From Sipunculus nudus (taxonomy: Eukaryota; Annelida; Sipuncula; Golfingiida; Sipunculidae): DNA of 64,000 nucleotides. The DNA lies in assembly GCA_026874595.1 (NCBI GenBank), contig CM049317.1, positions 15,411,882 through 15,475,881 on the forward strand, written 5' to 3'. The translations under genes and the position numbers were made by a program. This document shows, in pieces, positions 44,721 to 56,841 of the stretch (positions are counted from its first letter, which is position 1; each line of letters starts with the position of its first letter). The notes below the pieces were generated by a model. It saw only the letters and a program-made list of their open reading frames with translations, was not told the DNA's origin and did no database searches.

Positions 44721-47700
44721 GACTGACACAGTTATCACTAAAGGGCACTGCTTGTCAAGCTGGGCTCTAATAATCAAAATCCCCTCTTGCAACTGTTTAG
44801 AAAAAGGACACACTGACAGAGTCAATCACTTAAAAAATGCCATATAAATAGTTTTAAACTGTATTCTTATACAAGCTCTACTGTCTTCATTTCAGATGTC
44901 AATGAAGGTCAGAACCACTCAAGACTGGTCTACCATGAAGAACCAGGTATTTATATCAGCAGGTTAGCCTTCAACAAAGAAGATAAATAGGGCACATCTA
45001 CAGAGCGAACCTACAACAATACAAGCAGGCCCCCTGTTACAAGGTTATATGCTTGAACAAGTTTTGAAATAAAAATTTTAATTCTTCAGCACCACAGCCT
45101 TTGCAGGAGAGGGTTGATTACGTTAATTATCACAGTGGTCTGCACCATGTCCTGATATTTCAATGGCACATTCCCAACCTGCCATACACAAGTGTCCTCA
45201 CAGTTAAGTGCACAAAATACACTAGTCAATTAAACCAAAGAAAGTAAAATTCTTTAGAGTGGAGAGCCATTTATCGGAACAGCTTGTAGAAAAAGGTTTT
45301 TGTTTGGATTAAAGATCGTTCAGATTAACGGTCTTGCAAGGGACTGCAACAGAATTTTGCTTGATTGATAACCTGCACCTGAGTATTGGACATAAGCAGA
45401 TACTGACAGAACGAAGTAATTAGCCTAATAAAATGTTGTAACAATATATTTGTTAAGTTTTCCACTTATTTAATCAGGCTATCATGTTGAATACATTAAA
45501 ATCTGGAAAATCAGGATAATTTCCCTGCTTGTCTCTGCACATTAGCTTGGAATAAGACCATCTTTCATAACACTTTTGGGATCTTTTTTTTCATTGTTCA
45601 GCTTAGGGATAAACAATCAAAACTTCGGTTCGCTGTTTTTAGTTTCAGAAAAACGACTTTCTGAACAATAAACTGTGTTCATATTCATGTATATGCAAAA
45701 AAAATAATTTTTATGATGATTCTAGACAGAAAATCTAATTATATACAATGTAAAAACAGAGCAGACAAGTAACAATGCATGTTAACAATTTATGTCATAT
45801 TTAAGATCAATTTTGTATGTTAAAAATATCTTACTGCTTTCTTAAAATGTCCCTATAAGGATTATGTATTCAATATTTAAACATTTTATTAACTTAATAA
45901 GCCATTGGACTTCACAGAAATATATTCAAACTTTACAGATTATTCAAATAAAATAATCTACACACAAATTTTAAAATATATTTATAATACAATATTTTTA
46001 ATAATTAAACTAAACTTAATTGGATTTCATAATTCACAGTTGGTATCACATAAAATTTGTAAATTTGTAAAATTAAATGCTTATATTACAAAATGCTTCA
46101 ACTGCATTCTTGTTCTCAACAAAACATAATCCTTCATTTGTTCAGACCATTATATTTTATTTGTTACATGACTATCACAATGATGTTACATTATTACTGG
46201 AGCTATCCATGTCAAAGCATTAAGATTTGATTGTCAGGTCACATTGTGCACTGACAGATGTCAATAAAATTAACATTATTTAATATTAATATGGTTTACA
46301 TCTGCTAGGGTGATAAATTATCATAGATTAAAAAGACAACTGTAAAAAAGTAACATAAAAACAGACTTTATTACCAGACATCATGCATGTTTCCCTAATT
46401 GCACCTTTCAAAATCTTAATTACCAAATAATTTTTATGATCAATAAACAGTTGAAGATGTTTGTTTCACAAAAGATATGACATCACATAAAGTGTCTAAA
46501 TCAGTTGGGTGCCACTTATGGTCAGACAAATACATTTGTGGTCAGACAAATACATTTTACCCACAATTCACCTGTCAAACAACTGTCCCTCATTAGTTTT
46601 AATTTCCTTTCACTTATAAATCTATCATTTTAAAAAAGTGCTCCTTTCTAGAGTTAACCTAACAATACAAGAATGAGTGAATTCAATTAACAACATGTAA
46701 AATAAAAAAAAAACATTACACAAAAGTATTTTTTTATTCATAATACATAATTTCATTCCCATTTCCAAAATACAAATTAGTTTTCAGTGACAAAATATTT
46801 TGTGAAAATAATATTTAAATTTTTATGATTTTGATCATTTTCAATTTTTTTTCAAGATCTATGAAAAAGCTTGTGAGGACAATCTTAAATCTTAAAGACA
46901 AAATTTCATGACCTTTAAGAATATTCTTAATGAGAATTAAATTTTCTTCCAACATCCATTTAACCCTGCTTTATGTATTTGTTTCTATCCAAACAGAGGA
47001 TCAAATAAAAATTGTCATTTTACCTGCATTGTTTGAATACTTTACAAGGTGTTAAATTTAAAGCAATCAAGTTCACTGTTATTACAGCTTTTATCAAATT
47101 CAAGCAAATAAATTCTTTTTAAAAATAATCCTGATCTATAAAGACATTTTCTGAAGAATTAGTTGCATATAATAAAGGAATGATGTTGAGAGTGACAGGA
47201 TTAATGAATTTTAACTGAAAATGTTATTAGTAGAGTCTGCTTTCCATTTAGGGGAAAAAATCTAAATTTACTAGCATCCAGTCTGGATAAAGATAAAATT
47301 TTGAGACAAGTCTAGACCTTACATAGAAAAAGAATTTCTTTCAATAAATTTGTACCTCTCACATATGGAGAACTTATTTGTCTGATGCTATTTCATATGA
47401 AGACCTATCCCTTACAGACAGAGATCTTTTAATTGAACATCTCCCCATTCTAAATCATAGTTCATTGTTTCTCGGATCATCTGCACAAGACAGGATATCG
47501 CAAGTCCATACCTTTTATAGACCAACAAATTTTTGGACCAGACATATTAACCGAGTCAGTACAACTCTTACCTGGAAACCTATCACTCACTGAAAATATT
47601 AATATCTTTATGTCTAGTGACACTTCTGTTCAAGTCAAAAATGCTGATGTTAACAATTCCATAGATACCACTGGAATCTATAAAAGCATATTTTTCTGCC

Positions 47701-48344
47701 ATCAACCTTGTATCCTATCACTGATATTATATAGGTTTAAATACATAAAAACTGTGTTTATATCTTATATGATTCAATTACATATTATATATGATTATAT
47801 TTTTATGCAGAATATTTTAAAGAATAATAATAACATAGTAATAAAATTACTAATTAAACATCTTGTATCTCCATCTGATTTTTTAAAATTTTATGTTAAA
47901 TTGTCCTATGACGTATAAAATAAACAACCTTGTCCATGTATGTGATTTTATTCTTTCACAATAATTTAATAGGTCATACTGGGTAAATTGTTCCTGTACA
48001 ATATCTGTTTATCTGCATATATACTAACAGATTTTTAGTTTAATATTTTCACTTTCATAATTCATTGAATATACAAATTACATGACATGAACACTTATTA
48101 ACGGCTGTTAACTAGTGAAGTGTTATAAAAATTACCATTTCAAATATGCAACAACTAATTTTATAATAATAAAAATATTAACTGTAAAGACCAAGAATAT
48201 GTTCCCCCTCAGTTATTCCAGTCTGTTTCCAACATTAATATTTGCAACCTTCTGTTTCTTCTGAATCTTTTGGCCATGTTGCATGGCCTCTGTCATGGGT
48301 TAGCAGCCTCAGTTGACAATTACTGATTTTAGTATATTTGTGAC
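44721..48344. other. Very AT-rich non-coding stretch
   Basis: AT content is visibly highest from 45400 to 48200. One direct repeat, GTGGTCAGACAAATACATTT, occurs twice near 46512-46560. Frames at 47378-47918 have no recognisable domain. Confidence 0.4.
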
Positions 48345-48625
48345 AGTCAAAAACTAATCAGCAGCTTTAAATGTAGTTGTTTGAGCATGTGACCACTGAC
48401 TATTCCCTTTATCAGTTTGGTTTAGATGTTGTAAAAAATAGACTGTTTTCTTAGATATTGAAATTAATGAATTACTGAAATATCTAAAAAGGTATTGTTT
48501 TAGTTTCAATCTAGTTAATTAGGCCTACCGGTATGCCTCATTCCTCCACTGCAGCTTACTTTTATGATCTGATCAGCAAGTTTAAGAAAAGAGCACCCAA
48601 CTGTGGAACAAACTATAATCACTGA
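48345..48625 (+). repeat. Interspersed repeat D, copy 2
   Basis: Ordered similarity to 30365-30650, as described there. Diverged and without clear ends. Confidence 0.5.
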
Positions 48626-50971
48626 AAAAAATGACGTCAAGTGGCAAGGAAAGTTCTGAAGTACCTTTCCCCTACCTGTGTGTCAGGGGATCACTAGTAC
48701 TTGGTTCTCTCTCTTGAGAAATTTTTGATAACCTTTGTGGCAGACGAGTCTGCTGAAAGGTTCAATGTTTAAAAGTTTTACAGTTGCTGTAAATAATTCA
48801 TTAAATTGTTAAATAATTCCATATAAATCCAATAAAAAATCAGCATTTTATAAGAATTATTTTGTACACACAACCATGTCATTTCATATCCTGTTGATGG
48901 CTTCATTTTTGTTTGCAAGGTTAAATTAAGGATTTCCACTATTTCCTTGTATGGCGAGGGTTCAATTTTCTTGATCCTAGCATGCCAGAACTTGCTCAAT
49001 ACATATGATTGATGTTAATGATAATTTGATGTTGATCCATAGGAGGATCAAAAGAACAGAAATGCTTTATCATAACTGGCAGCTGATTTATAGATTTATT
49101 ATCATTTATAATAATAATCAATCCCTTTGATTTTACTTTTAGCACCATATATAGTCATTGATAATGTACATAGAGTTATCAACGAGACTATAGCAGAAAG
49201 AACTGTTCACCTGTATAGAGGAGATGCCTTATTAATAAGGGTTTCGTATTTGCAATAATATCCCTCTCGCAAATATCTCAAAATCTAAACCCTGATGATT
49301 ATATCCCTTTTTATAATATTACAAATTTGAAACTGTCACAAACAAAAACCAACCATAGTATTTAAACAATTTTTGAGAAATTGTAGTACACTTGAGACCT
49401 TTTCCCCTCCATTTTGTTAACAGCCACTAGGCAAACAACCAACACTTTAACAACCTCAGGTATAACTAAGAACATGAAAAATATTAACACTGCTTATAAT
49501 AAGATAATCATATCTCTTAAGTATGATGATATGGCATGATAAAACATATGCCATACTGATGCAACTAATAATTTGTACCAAGCCCTACATAAAGTTGGAC
49601 AACTCTTTCCATGATCTTCAATTCAGTAATTTAGATATAATCTTTGTCAATTATGACACACAGTAATCTGATCAAATTCTATGCCCTGGACTAAATAGTC
49701 CAAAAGTTGTCTTTTTTACACTTGAATGGTCCAGTAATGTTATAGAACATATCAGTGTCAGCAATGTGTATGCCAAGCTTAACATACAAATGTAAAGTGC
49801 TTAATTCTTGTCCACTGGACTTGAGCTGAACAGTACGAGTTCAGAACCTTTGAAACATAAATCAATGAATATCACACAGACAATTTGCAATGGTAAAGCA
49901 TGTCCCTAGGGAGTCAATATTTGTGATATGTCACTCAATGAAACATTCACAACCCTTTTCCCTTAAGGACAGCCCAATCCAGTTCAGTGTAACACCCTTT
50001 CATAAATGTACAGTTGTGCGATGGATAATCTGTGCTATAATAACAGTGACATATAATCAAGTTGACACAATCAATACTTTCCCTTAACTGGCTGACTAAA
50101 CCAAGACAATTTGAAACATATACATGGCGTAGTCCCTGATTAGGCCTTCTATTATTAATTTCAAACTGACAGGTAATCAGGTGATATCCACATGTGTGGT
50201 AATACAGGATTGCCAACCTGCCGCTACAGTGAAACTACCTTAGTGCTCGTTAGTGACATCACAGACTCACCTGTGCATGTGACAGTTTCAGCATGCAGGC
50301 GCAGTGGTCGTAGTTCCGTCAGTGGCAAGTCATCGTGTGCTTACGAACCAAGAACCACGGAGACTTGTATATGCCATCTGATCTTAATAATCGCTACAAA
50401 GACTACATTAAAAGCAGATTATGTTTCTTTTGGGCCTATTAGTATCGTTCCAGGGAACGACAATCTTTTTCACCCATAACTTTCTTTGCAGGTATGTCGT
50501 TACAGTTGGCAAGCGCATGTTTCAGCTGGCGAGTGTGTACATAAGCTAATGACATCATCTCAGAAAAAAATGCACAATTACAATGAGGATAACAGCGTCA
50601 AAGAAAATACTGTCACTTTTGCACAGTTCCTGACTCAAACCTCCTGACTTTACTCCGTCATGTTGATCATTTTCTAGACGGGGAAACAAGTACTGTTTTC
50701 CTGTTGTGTCAGGTCTAACTGTTATTCTTTCAGTTGCGGGAACTGAATCTCACGATGTTATCTGCTTAATCACTGCCCAGAAAAAATTTTATGATTAAAC
50801 AACCAAACAAAACCTGATGTCTTCGACCAGATGGTGGCCATTTACAGCTTTTTTCCAGACCATTAGCATTAGTGTAATTGCCTTAATGAGTATAATTACT
50901 ACTTTCAAAGGTACTGCAAACACTATTCCATAGACTGGATGCAGAATTTGATTTTGTTGGGGGAAAAGATC

Positions 50972-50973
<2 letters not shown>
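48626..50973. other. Non-coding stretch
   Basis: No repeats of note and no recognisable coding. Several overlapping 65-95-codon frames near 49890-50480 lie on both strands and look random. Confidence 0.35.

Positions 50974-51052
<79 letters not shown>
50974..51052. repeat. (TA)n microsatellite, about 38 repeats
   Basis: Uninterrupted TA dinucleotides. It can extrude as a cruciform, and its length is probably polymorphic. Confidence 0.95.
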
Positions 51053-51054
<2 letters not shown>

Positions 51055-51209
51055 GATATATAAAATCAAATATAATGTATTATGTATTTATATAAATTAG
51101 TCATGTTTATATTGTATTGTATGCAGAGTAGCATGAACTATACATTTTCCATCTAAATATATGATAATTTATATCTATATTCTCAATTAAGAAATAATAT
51201 ATATTTATA

Positions 51210-51325
51210 TATGTTGAGGCCCAGATTAGAATCTGGCCCAATTTAAAACTGGGCCAGCCAAGATCAAAATTTTGATCTGGACCAGTCCAGATCAAATTTC
51301 TAATTTGGGCCAGATCAGTTTAAAA
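51210..51325. repeat. Palindromic CTGGGCCAG repeat, left block
   Basis: Units such as AATTTAAAACTGGGCCAGCC and GATCTGGACCAGTCCAGATC, each nearly self-complementary, in tandem at about 25-30 bp. Same family as 53766-54095 and as 36030-36240. Confidence 0.7.
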
Positions 51326-51401
51326 CAGATTTTTAGACTGCCAAATGACAGCAATCAATAGCATTTTCACAGCTGTGGATTTCCTGCTATTGAAAATTAC
51401 A

Positions 51402-51410
51402 GTAATGGTA
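51402..51410. other. Target-site duplication of the LINE, 3' side
   Basis: GTAATGGTA, repeated exactly at 53278-53286 on the far side of the reverse-transcriptase element. Confidence 0.6.
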
Positions 51411-51518
51411 ATATGAGTTTATTTATTATAGTGTCATGTACAATAATACATGAAAAATATAATAAATGTCTGCTTATAGTACCCAACCCTCGCAGGGGTT
51501 TATATGACACTCAATTCT

Positions 51519-51842
51519 CTAGTCGATAATGGTGGTACAGGCGTACAAACAGTTCTTTCTTATCTCCCATGCTTTGGCTACAAAGTCACTGATTTCTTTA
51601 ACACAGTTTTGAAGCAGGTATATAAATTGACTTTTAGGAGATAATCCTAACAACTCAGTTTCACTGTTATGAATAGATTTGTAAAGTTTCTCTCTTATTT
51701 CCTCATATTTTGGACATGAGCATATGAAATGGATTTCATCTTCAATTGAATTGTCCTCACACATGGTGCATATTCTTTCCTCGGGTTTTAATTTTCTAAA
51801 TTTACCTGTGATTGCGTCTCGAATATTTTTAAACCTCCCAAC
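51519..51842 (-). pseudogene. Frameshifted C-terminal part of the LINE protein
   Basis: In another frame, open from just after a stop at 51843-51845, the sequence gives VGRFKNIRDAITG, then a CTMC...H...C cluster (C-X2-C-X9-H-X4-C) within ICTMCEDNSIEDEIHFICSC, and ends at TAG (51519). This C-terminal cysteine/histidine motif commonly follows the RT in molluscan and other invertebrate LINEs. The frame change relative to the upstream part lies within 51832-51842. Confidence 0.85.
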
Positions 51843-53268
51843 TTATTTCTAACGGTAAGATTCCACATCTAAGCTGTGCCATTAAGGATCTCTTTTCTCG
51901 CGTTAAATAACGAGTGACATAAGGTTCAGTAGAGAATGAAGGTTTTAGTAATGCGTATGTTCTTAGTTTTGGCTTTAATTTTATTTCTTCTAGCCACTTA
52001 GATTCGTAGAATTCTCGTAATTTTTTGCCAACATTTTCAATAGGACATACTAACCCCTGAGCAACAATATGCGATACATTCGCAATATCTAGAATTTCTT
52101 CTACTTTAGCTGACCAGTTGTTATATCTTAACTCCCGGTCCCAGTTGAAAATTTGTTTTACAAGCCTTCCTTCGTCCATTAATATGAGCTTATTCCAAAA
52201 TTTAAGTATTTTCATCTGGCGCCTTTCTAAACTGGGGATCCACCCCATATCCCCAGTTAAACCTAGGATGGGACATAATTTATGAACTCCTAGAAAATAC
52301 CTTATAGCCTTGTTCTGAACTTTATCAACGGTCGGGGATTTACAGTGACCCCATACCTCACAAGCATAATCAAGCACTGGTACTACGGCACTGTGATAAA
52401 GTTTAGTATAAGAATGATAAGAAACATTTTTGAAGTATTTAAATTTTGAAATTATATTCCCAAGTGCTCTTGAACCAGCGTCTGATAAAACATCACTTCC
52501 GGTTTTATAATCCATATGCTCCGAAAGATAAAATCCTAAATATTTATACTCCTTGACAATTTTTAAATTAAACTCGTTTAAATTAAATTTGGACGGAGTA
52601 AGCGATTTTTTACGATCACGGAAATGGATAACATTACTTTTAATCGGATTCGGATGTAGCTGCCATAACTTACACCACGAGTCTAAGTACGAGAGCATAC
52701 ATTGTAGGGCACTAGCAGTCGGTGCCACTAGAGCGATGTCATCAGCGTACAGTAATATACTAATTTTAGTAAAGCCACAAGTAATCCCCATGTTGAGCGA
52801 ATTGATAACTCGTACCAACTCATTCAGATAAATATTAAATATTGTAGGTGATAGGGGATCACCCTGGCGTACACCAGAACAGACCGTAAATTCATCAGTG
52901 AGCAGATCCGGATTAATTCTTACCTGTGCTTTGTTATTCTCATACATAGACTTCAATGCATAATATAGTTTACCATCAATATTTAACTCTAGCAACCGGT
53001 AAAGGAGAAGGTCTCTATTTATTTTGTCAAAGGCCTTTTCCATGTCGATTAGGGCTACAAATACCTCTTTGCCCATATTAATGTAATTGGTCACAATACT
53101 TGTAAGATTAAAAATATGTTCAACACATGACCGACCCCTTCGAAACCCATTTTGCTCTTCAGCTATTAATCCCAAAGAATCACAATACGAGGATATTCGC
53201 CTTTCAATTAATGCGCTGTAAACTTTCCCTACACAAGATAACAATGAAATACCTCTGTAACTCAGAGG
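51829..53268 (-). pseudogene. Reverse transcriptase fragment (LINE ORF2-type)
   Basis: RNA-dependent DNA polymerase for target-primed reverse transcription. Counting from the TTG codon at 53244, motifs are: NGFRRGRSCVEHI (32-44), LIDMEKAFD with the first catalytic Asp (65-73), GVRQGDPLSP (124-133), YADD with the catalytic Asp pair (166-169) and YKYLGFYLS (233-241). The frame extends slightly upstream (PLSYRGIS) to a stop at about 53290, so the true start is missing. It ends prematurely at 51829-51831; the remaining C-terminus continues in another frame. No ATG is required for this internal fragment, and I infer it is not expressed as a functional protein. Catalytic residues look intact. Confidence 0.9.
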
Positions 53269-53277
53269 CTCATGATG

Positions 53278-53286
53278 GTAATGGTA
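53278..53286. other. Target-site duplication of the LINE, 5' side
   Basis: GTAATGGTA, an exact partner of 51402-51410. Confidence 0.6.
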
Positions 53287-53765
53287 TCACAAACCTCTCC
53301 CTAGCCCCATGTTAGGGCAAATTGTCATGGTGCTCACCAATATAAGCATCAAGACTGATAAATTACTTTTGTTTATTTATAAATGAGTAAAGGTGGTATT
53401 TAATTATGCATGTATATATTTATTATTACACATCTGATTTTGATTTTCAGCACAGATAATTATCGCAGTTAAGTTGAGAATTTTTATGTTAAGTAAAACA
53501 GATGTCTCAGAACTGATATATATTCTAAAACTGTGATTAATTATAGTAGTTGGTTTAGGTGTTGTTAATGTGAACTTGCATGCTTGAAGAATAGTTGAAA
53601 CCAAAGAAGCACATAACATTTGTTGGTAAGCTTTTTTGCTCACTAAAATATTTTAAATGATCTTGCTCATTTTGGGTTTTGTGCCCTTCAAAATGGTGTA
53701 TCTGGAATAAAAATTGACTATATTATCTGATTTAAGATGATAAAAATCAAGCTAGCTTAGAATTT
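53287..53765. other. Non-coding spacer
   Basis: AT-rich; nothing recognisable between the LINE and the right palindromic block. Confidence 0.3.
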
Positions 53766-54095
53766 TATTAGGATTCTGATCTGGGCTGGCCCAGTTTAAA
53801 ATCAGTCAACCACACGATTATAATCTTGACAGGCCCTGATATAAATTCTAATCTGGGCTGGCCCAGTGTAAAATCTGTCCACCACAGGATTGTAAACTTG
53901 ACCAGCCCAGATCTAAATTCTGATCTGGGCCGGTCCAGTTTAAAATCAGTCCAGACCAAATTGGAATCCTGAAGTCTTCACCACAGGATTGTAATCTGGA
54001 CCAGCCCAGATAAAAATTTTAATCTGGGCTGGCCCAGTTTAAAACTGGTCTGGCCCAGATTAGAATTTTGATCTGAGCTGGTCCAGATCAAAATT
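53766..54095. repeat. Palindromic CTGGGCTGGCCCAG repeat, right block
   Basis: Eight or so units of GATCTGGGCTGGCCCAGTTT plus AAAAT and variants (GGTCCAG, CCACAGGATTGTAA). Self-complementary words lie in both orientations. The LINE lies between this block and the left block at 51210. Confidence 0.75.
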
Positions 54096-55560
54096 TTTTT
54101 GTAAAGTCCTAAATAAATAATATTTAAACTTATTGTCCAATCGCAACTTATGCCAGGTCAATCAAATACAACCATCATCTTTAAATGTGCATCACTGCAT
54201 TTTTTCTATTTTTTTAAATTTTTTTTTCTTTCAAATTACAAAATGGTAGTGAACAACTAACCTGGTAAAAAACAGTTAAAATCACAGAAAACTGAATGTA
54301 TGGCCCAGGCTAGATGTTTCACTATTATAACTAAATCCATTTGAAAAACTTTCCATTCCATTCACCTGATAATTTAAATCTCCTACAAACTGTAATATAA
54401 TCAAGTGTTAGAGCTATGGTTTTAAACCACAATAATGATATTAATTTCAAACAACTGAGATTAATTACCTGATTTTTGTGGCATCTAATTGATTTAAGGT
54501 GTGCAGACAGAAGATGTAAAAGGTGAAAAATTACATTCTACAATTGCTGAAAATGAAATAAAATGAAAGTTTAAGTATTTTAAAAAATGTGTTAAAAAAA
54601 ATAAGAATCAAAGAAATTTCATGACTGAACGAGACAGATCAGGTTGTGGTTGCAACAGTAATTTATTTTGATGTTTCGATTAAATAAAAATAATTAAGAA
54701 ATTTCATGTTGCACAAAATCTACTGAAAAAAATAAAACTTTAAAGAACTCCTTCAAAACACAGATGTATTGTATGTAACAGAGAACTTGAAACTTGATCA
54801 GATGTACCGCAAATCCTATTGAGGCCAGACAAAGCCAGGTAGTATTTTAGTTGGATTACGATGTTTGCAAAAAACTTAAATCAATATGCCTCAGTCACAT
54901 CTGATACTCCCAGTAAATTTAATTCTTTCTAGTGATCTTCAAGCTTGTGCAATTGTTCCGTTACCCATTTTTGATCCTGGCAGAGATTACAGAGAAGAAT
55001 GCGACCAACCACAGGTGCTGGGTTCAAATTGAATTCGAGACAAGAGGGGACGTTTTATGGAACATGATATTGTCTGGATGGTATAACATTACATAATTTT
55101 AATTTATATATCATAAGTGCATAATTGTGCTCATTTATTTTCAGACATTTCCCATGTGGTTCTATGTTTTACCATTTAATGTCCACTAGGTTTTTCCGTC
55201 ATTACGACTGCACTCACGAGAAGCATATAATTCGCATATATGAACTGATTCCACTGGTGGTGGTCATGACAAAAAAATGGTCACAAACGATGATAACTGA
55301 TCATTATCGTAAAAGATGTGAATAGGACGTCATTCAAATTTTTTATTTGGTATACCTTGAATGGAATGTTAGGACAATAGTCATTGAAGAACCACTCGAA
55401 TTTTTTCACCATAAAGGAATGTAATATTGTTTAGTCTCTACTGGTTCACAGGTGAGCCCTCTACTATTAGAGTGCCATTCTTGTATTAGTATTACAGTAT
55501 TTACTTGACATACACAAACAGTTTCAACATATGACCTCTTACAACTTTGTTTTAGTGTAA
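54096..55560. other. AT-rich non-coding stretch
   Basis: No element or gene recognised. Confidence 0.35.
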
Positions 55561-55567
55561 ATGCAAA

Positions 55568-55858
55568 ATGGCAGCCCCCATTAGCAATTTAGAAACGTTG
55601 AGAGAAATAAACCAGAGAGGGTTTGAGAAGGGTGCGGGAATGCAACGCAAAAATACTCCAGGGACAGTGTCAAAGTGTGAATCTGTCTGTGGAGAGAGGG
55701 GCTGGACAAGTCTACACTAGTTTTAGAGCCTGGAGCTGTGTTAGCCAGGAGCAGTGTACTCACACCTCATATCCTTAAGCTCCTGCTACTCCCCTCACCA
55801 CTGACACATCCCAGAAAGTTCCTTATTGCCCAACTGACAGAATATGGCCTGAAATTAT
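55568..55858 (+). pseudogene. Frameshifted homolog of the 17.8 kb candidate exon
   Basis: It starts at ATGGCAGCCCCC with the same AAAATGGCAGCC context as 17782. Frame one gives MAAPISNLETLREI, then QRGFEKGAGMQRKNTPGTVS, and stops at 55718-55720. Another frame then gives WREGLDKSTLVLEP (matching WRLGL in copy 1), PHILKLL (matching HVLKIL) and ends RKFLIAQLTEYGLKL-stop at 55856-55858. The match continues past the position of copy 1's splice donor without GTAAGT, consistent with an intronless copy. Similarity also covers about 45 bases upstream. The family is unknown to me. Confidence 0.45.
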
Positions 55859-55898
55859 AATATCTCTAACTAGACATTTCTTTGCACCGCAGGTGCCA

Positions 55899-56841
55899 TA
55901 GTATCCCCAGACAATTATTCCCCCCCCCCCTTTAAGAATAGGCCGCCCATCTTCAGCAACAATTAATATCAGACCACACTCACAGAAAAGGTCACTCTCA
56001 TAGAAAAGGTCATGACCCCAATTTCAATATACATCATCCCCTAACCCTTGTCTATGTATATGCATAATATGAAAGAAATCTGTCCATTAGTTTTTGACTT
56101 ATAATGCTCACAGTACTGTTAAGTGGCAATGATGGGGGTATTAAACGGCACGAAATCAAGTAAAAGAATAACAGGTGGCGCCACCTGTTTCCGGTACATG
56201 ACATCACTATCCAAGATCTTTGGTCAAGTTGATTTTTGGACCAATCAATGCATCCCTTATTAAGAAATTAATGATTTTGTGTGATTTTTACCATATATGG
56301 CAATATTCAAGGTCGAGGCAACTCTCATAGAAAAGGTCATGACCCCAATTTAAATAAACATCATCCCATAACCCATATCTATGTATATTAATAATATAAA
56401 AGAAATCTGTCCATTAGTTTTTGACTTATAATGCTCACAGTACTGTCAAGTAGCAATTTTGGGGGTATTAAACGGCACGAAAACAAGTAAAGAATAATAG
56501 GTGGCGCCACCAGTTTCTGGAACATGACAACCCTATCCATGATCTTCAAGCAACTTGATTTTGGGATCAATCCATGCAAAATTTCTTGAGATATTTAAGA
56601 ATTTGTGTGATTTTCCCCAAAATTGGACGTATTCAAGGTCAAGGACACTCTCCTAGTCAAGGTCATGACCTCATTTTTAAAAAATAGGCGTCGTCCTCTC
56701 ACCCATATCTATACATATACCAAGTTTGGTAAAGATCTGTGAAATATTTTTTGAGTTATAGTGCCAACAAGATTTATATACGGCGGCGGCGGGACCGGTA
56801 TGAAAACATAGTATCCCCGACTTTGTCTGGGGATACAATTA
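55899..56841 (+). mobile_element. Family B element (copy 3), both ends present
   Basis: Left end GTATCCCCAGACAA (55901-55914) is the exact inverted complement of TTGTCTGGGGATAC (56823-56836). The right end also forms its own hairpin, GTATCCCC (56811-56818) with GGGGATAC (56829-56836), then AATTAT. The interior is tandem units of about 326 bp (ACTCTCATAG at 55994 and 56321, ACTCTCCTAG at about 56647), with GGTGGCGCCACC at 56174-56185 and 56510-56521. No protein. The layout matches published Helentron-associated elements: left subterminal repeat, internal tandem repeats, right hairpin. Confidence 0.7.

Larger units (their letters stand above)
51411..53277 (-). mobile_element. 5'-truncated non-LTR retrotransposon (LINE)
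   Basis: About 1.87 kb bounded by the 9-bp direct repeat GTAATGGTA. On the minus strand it runs from within the reverse-transcriptase domain (YRGISLLS motif region), through thumb and C-terminal parts, to a zinc-knuckle-like C-X2-C-X9-H-X4-C, a TAG stop at 51519-51521 and a 108-base 3' UTR ending in an AATAAATAAAC-type tail. The endonuclease domain and the N-terminal RT motifs are absent, as in typical 5' truncation during target-primed reverse transcription. I judge it jockey/CR1-like from motif style; clade assignment needs a phylogeny. Confidence 0.85.

Noticed and set aside
50974-51052. Origin of replication or promoter at the (TA)n tract
   Set aside because: Pure dinucleotide repeat with no other supporting motif. 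Called only as a microsatellite.
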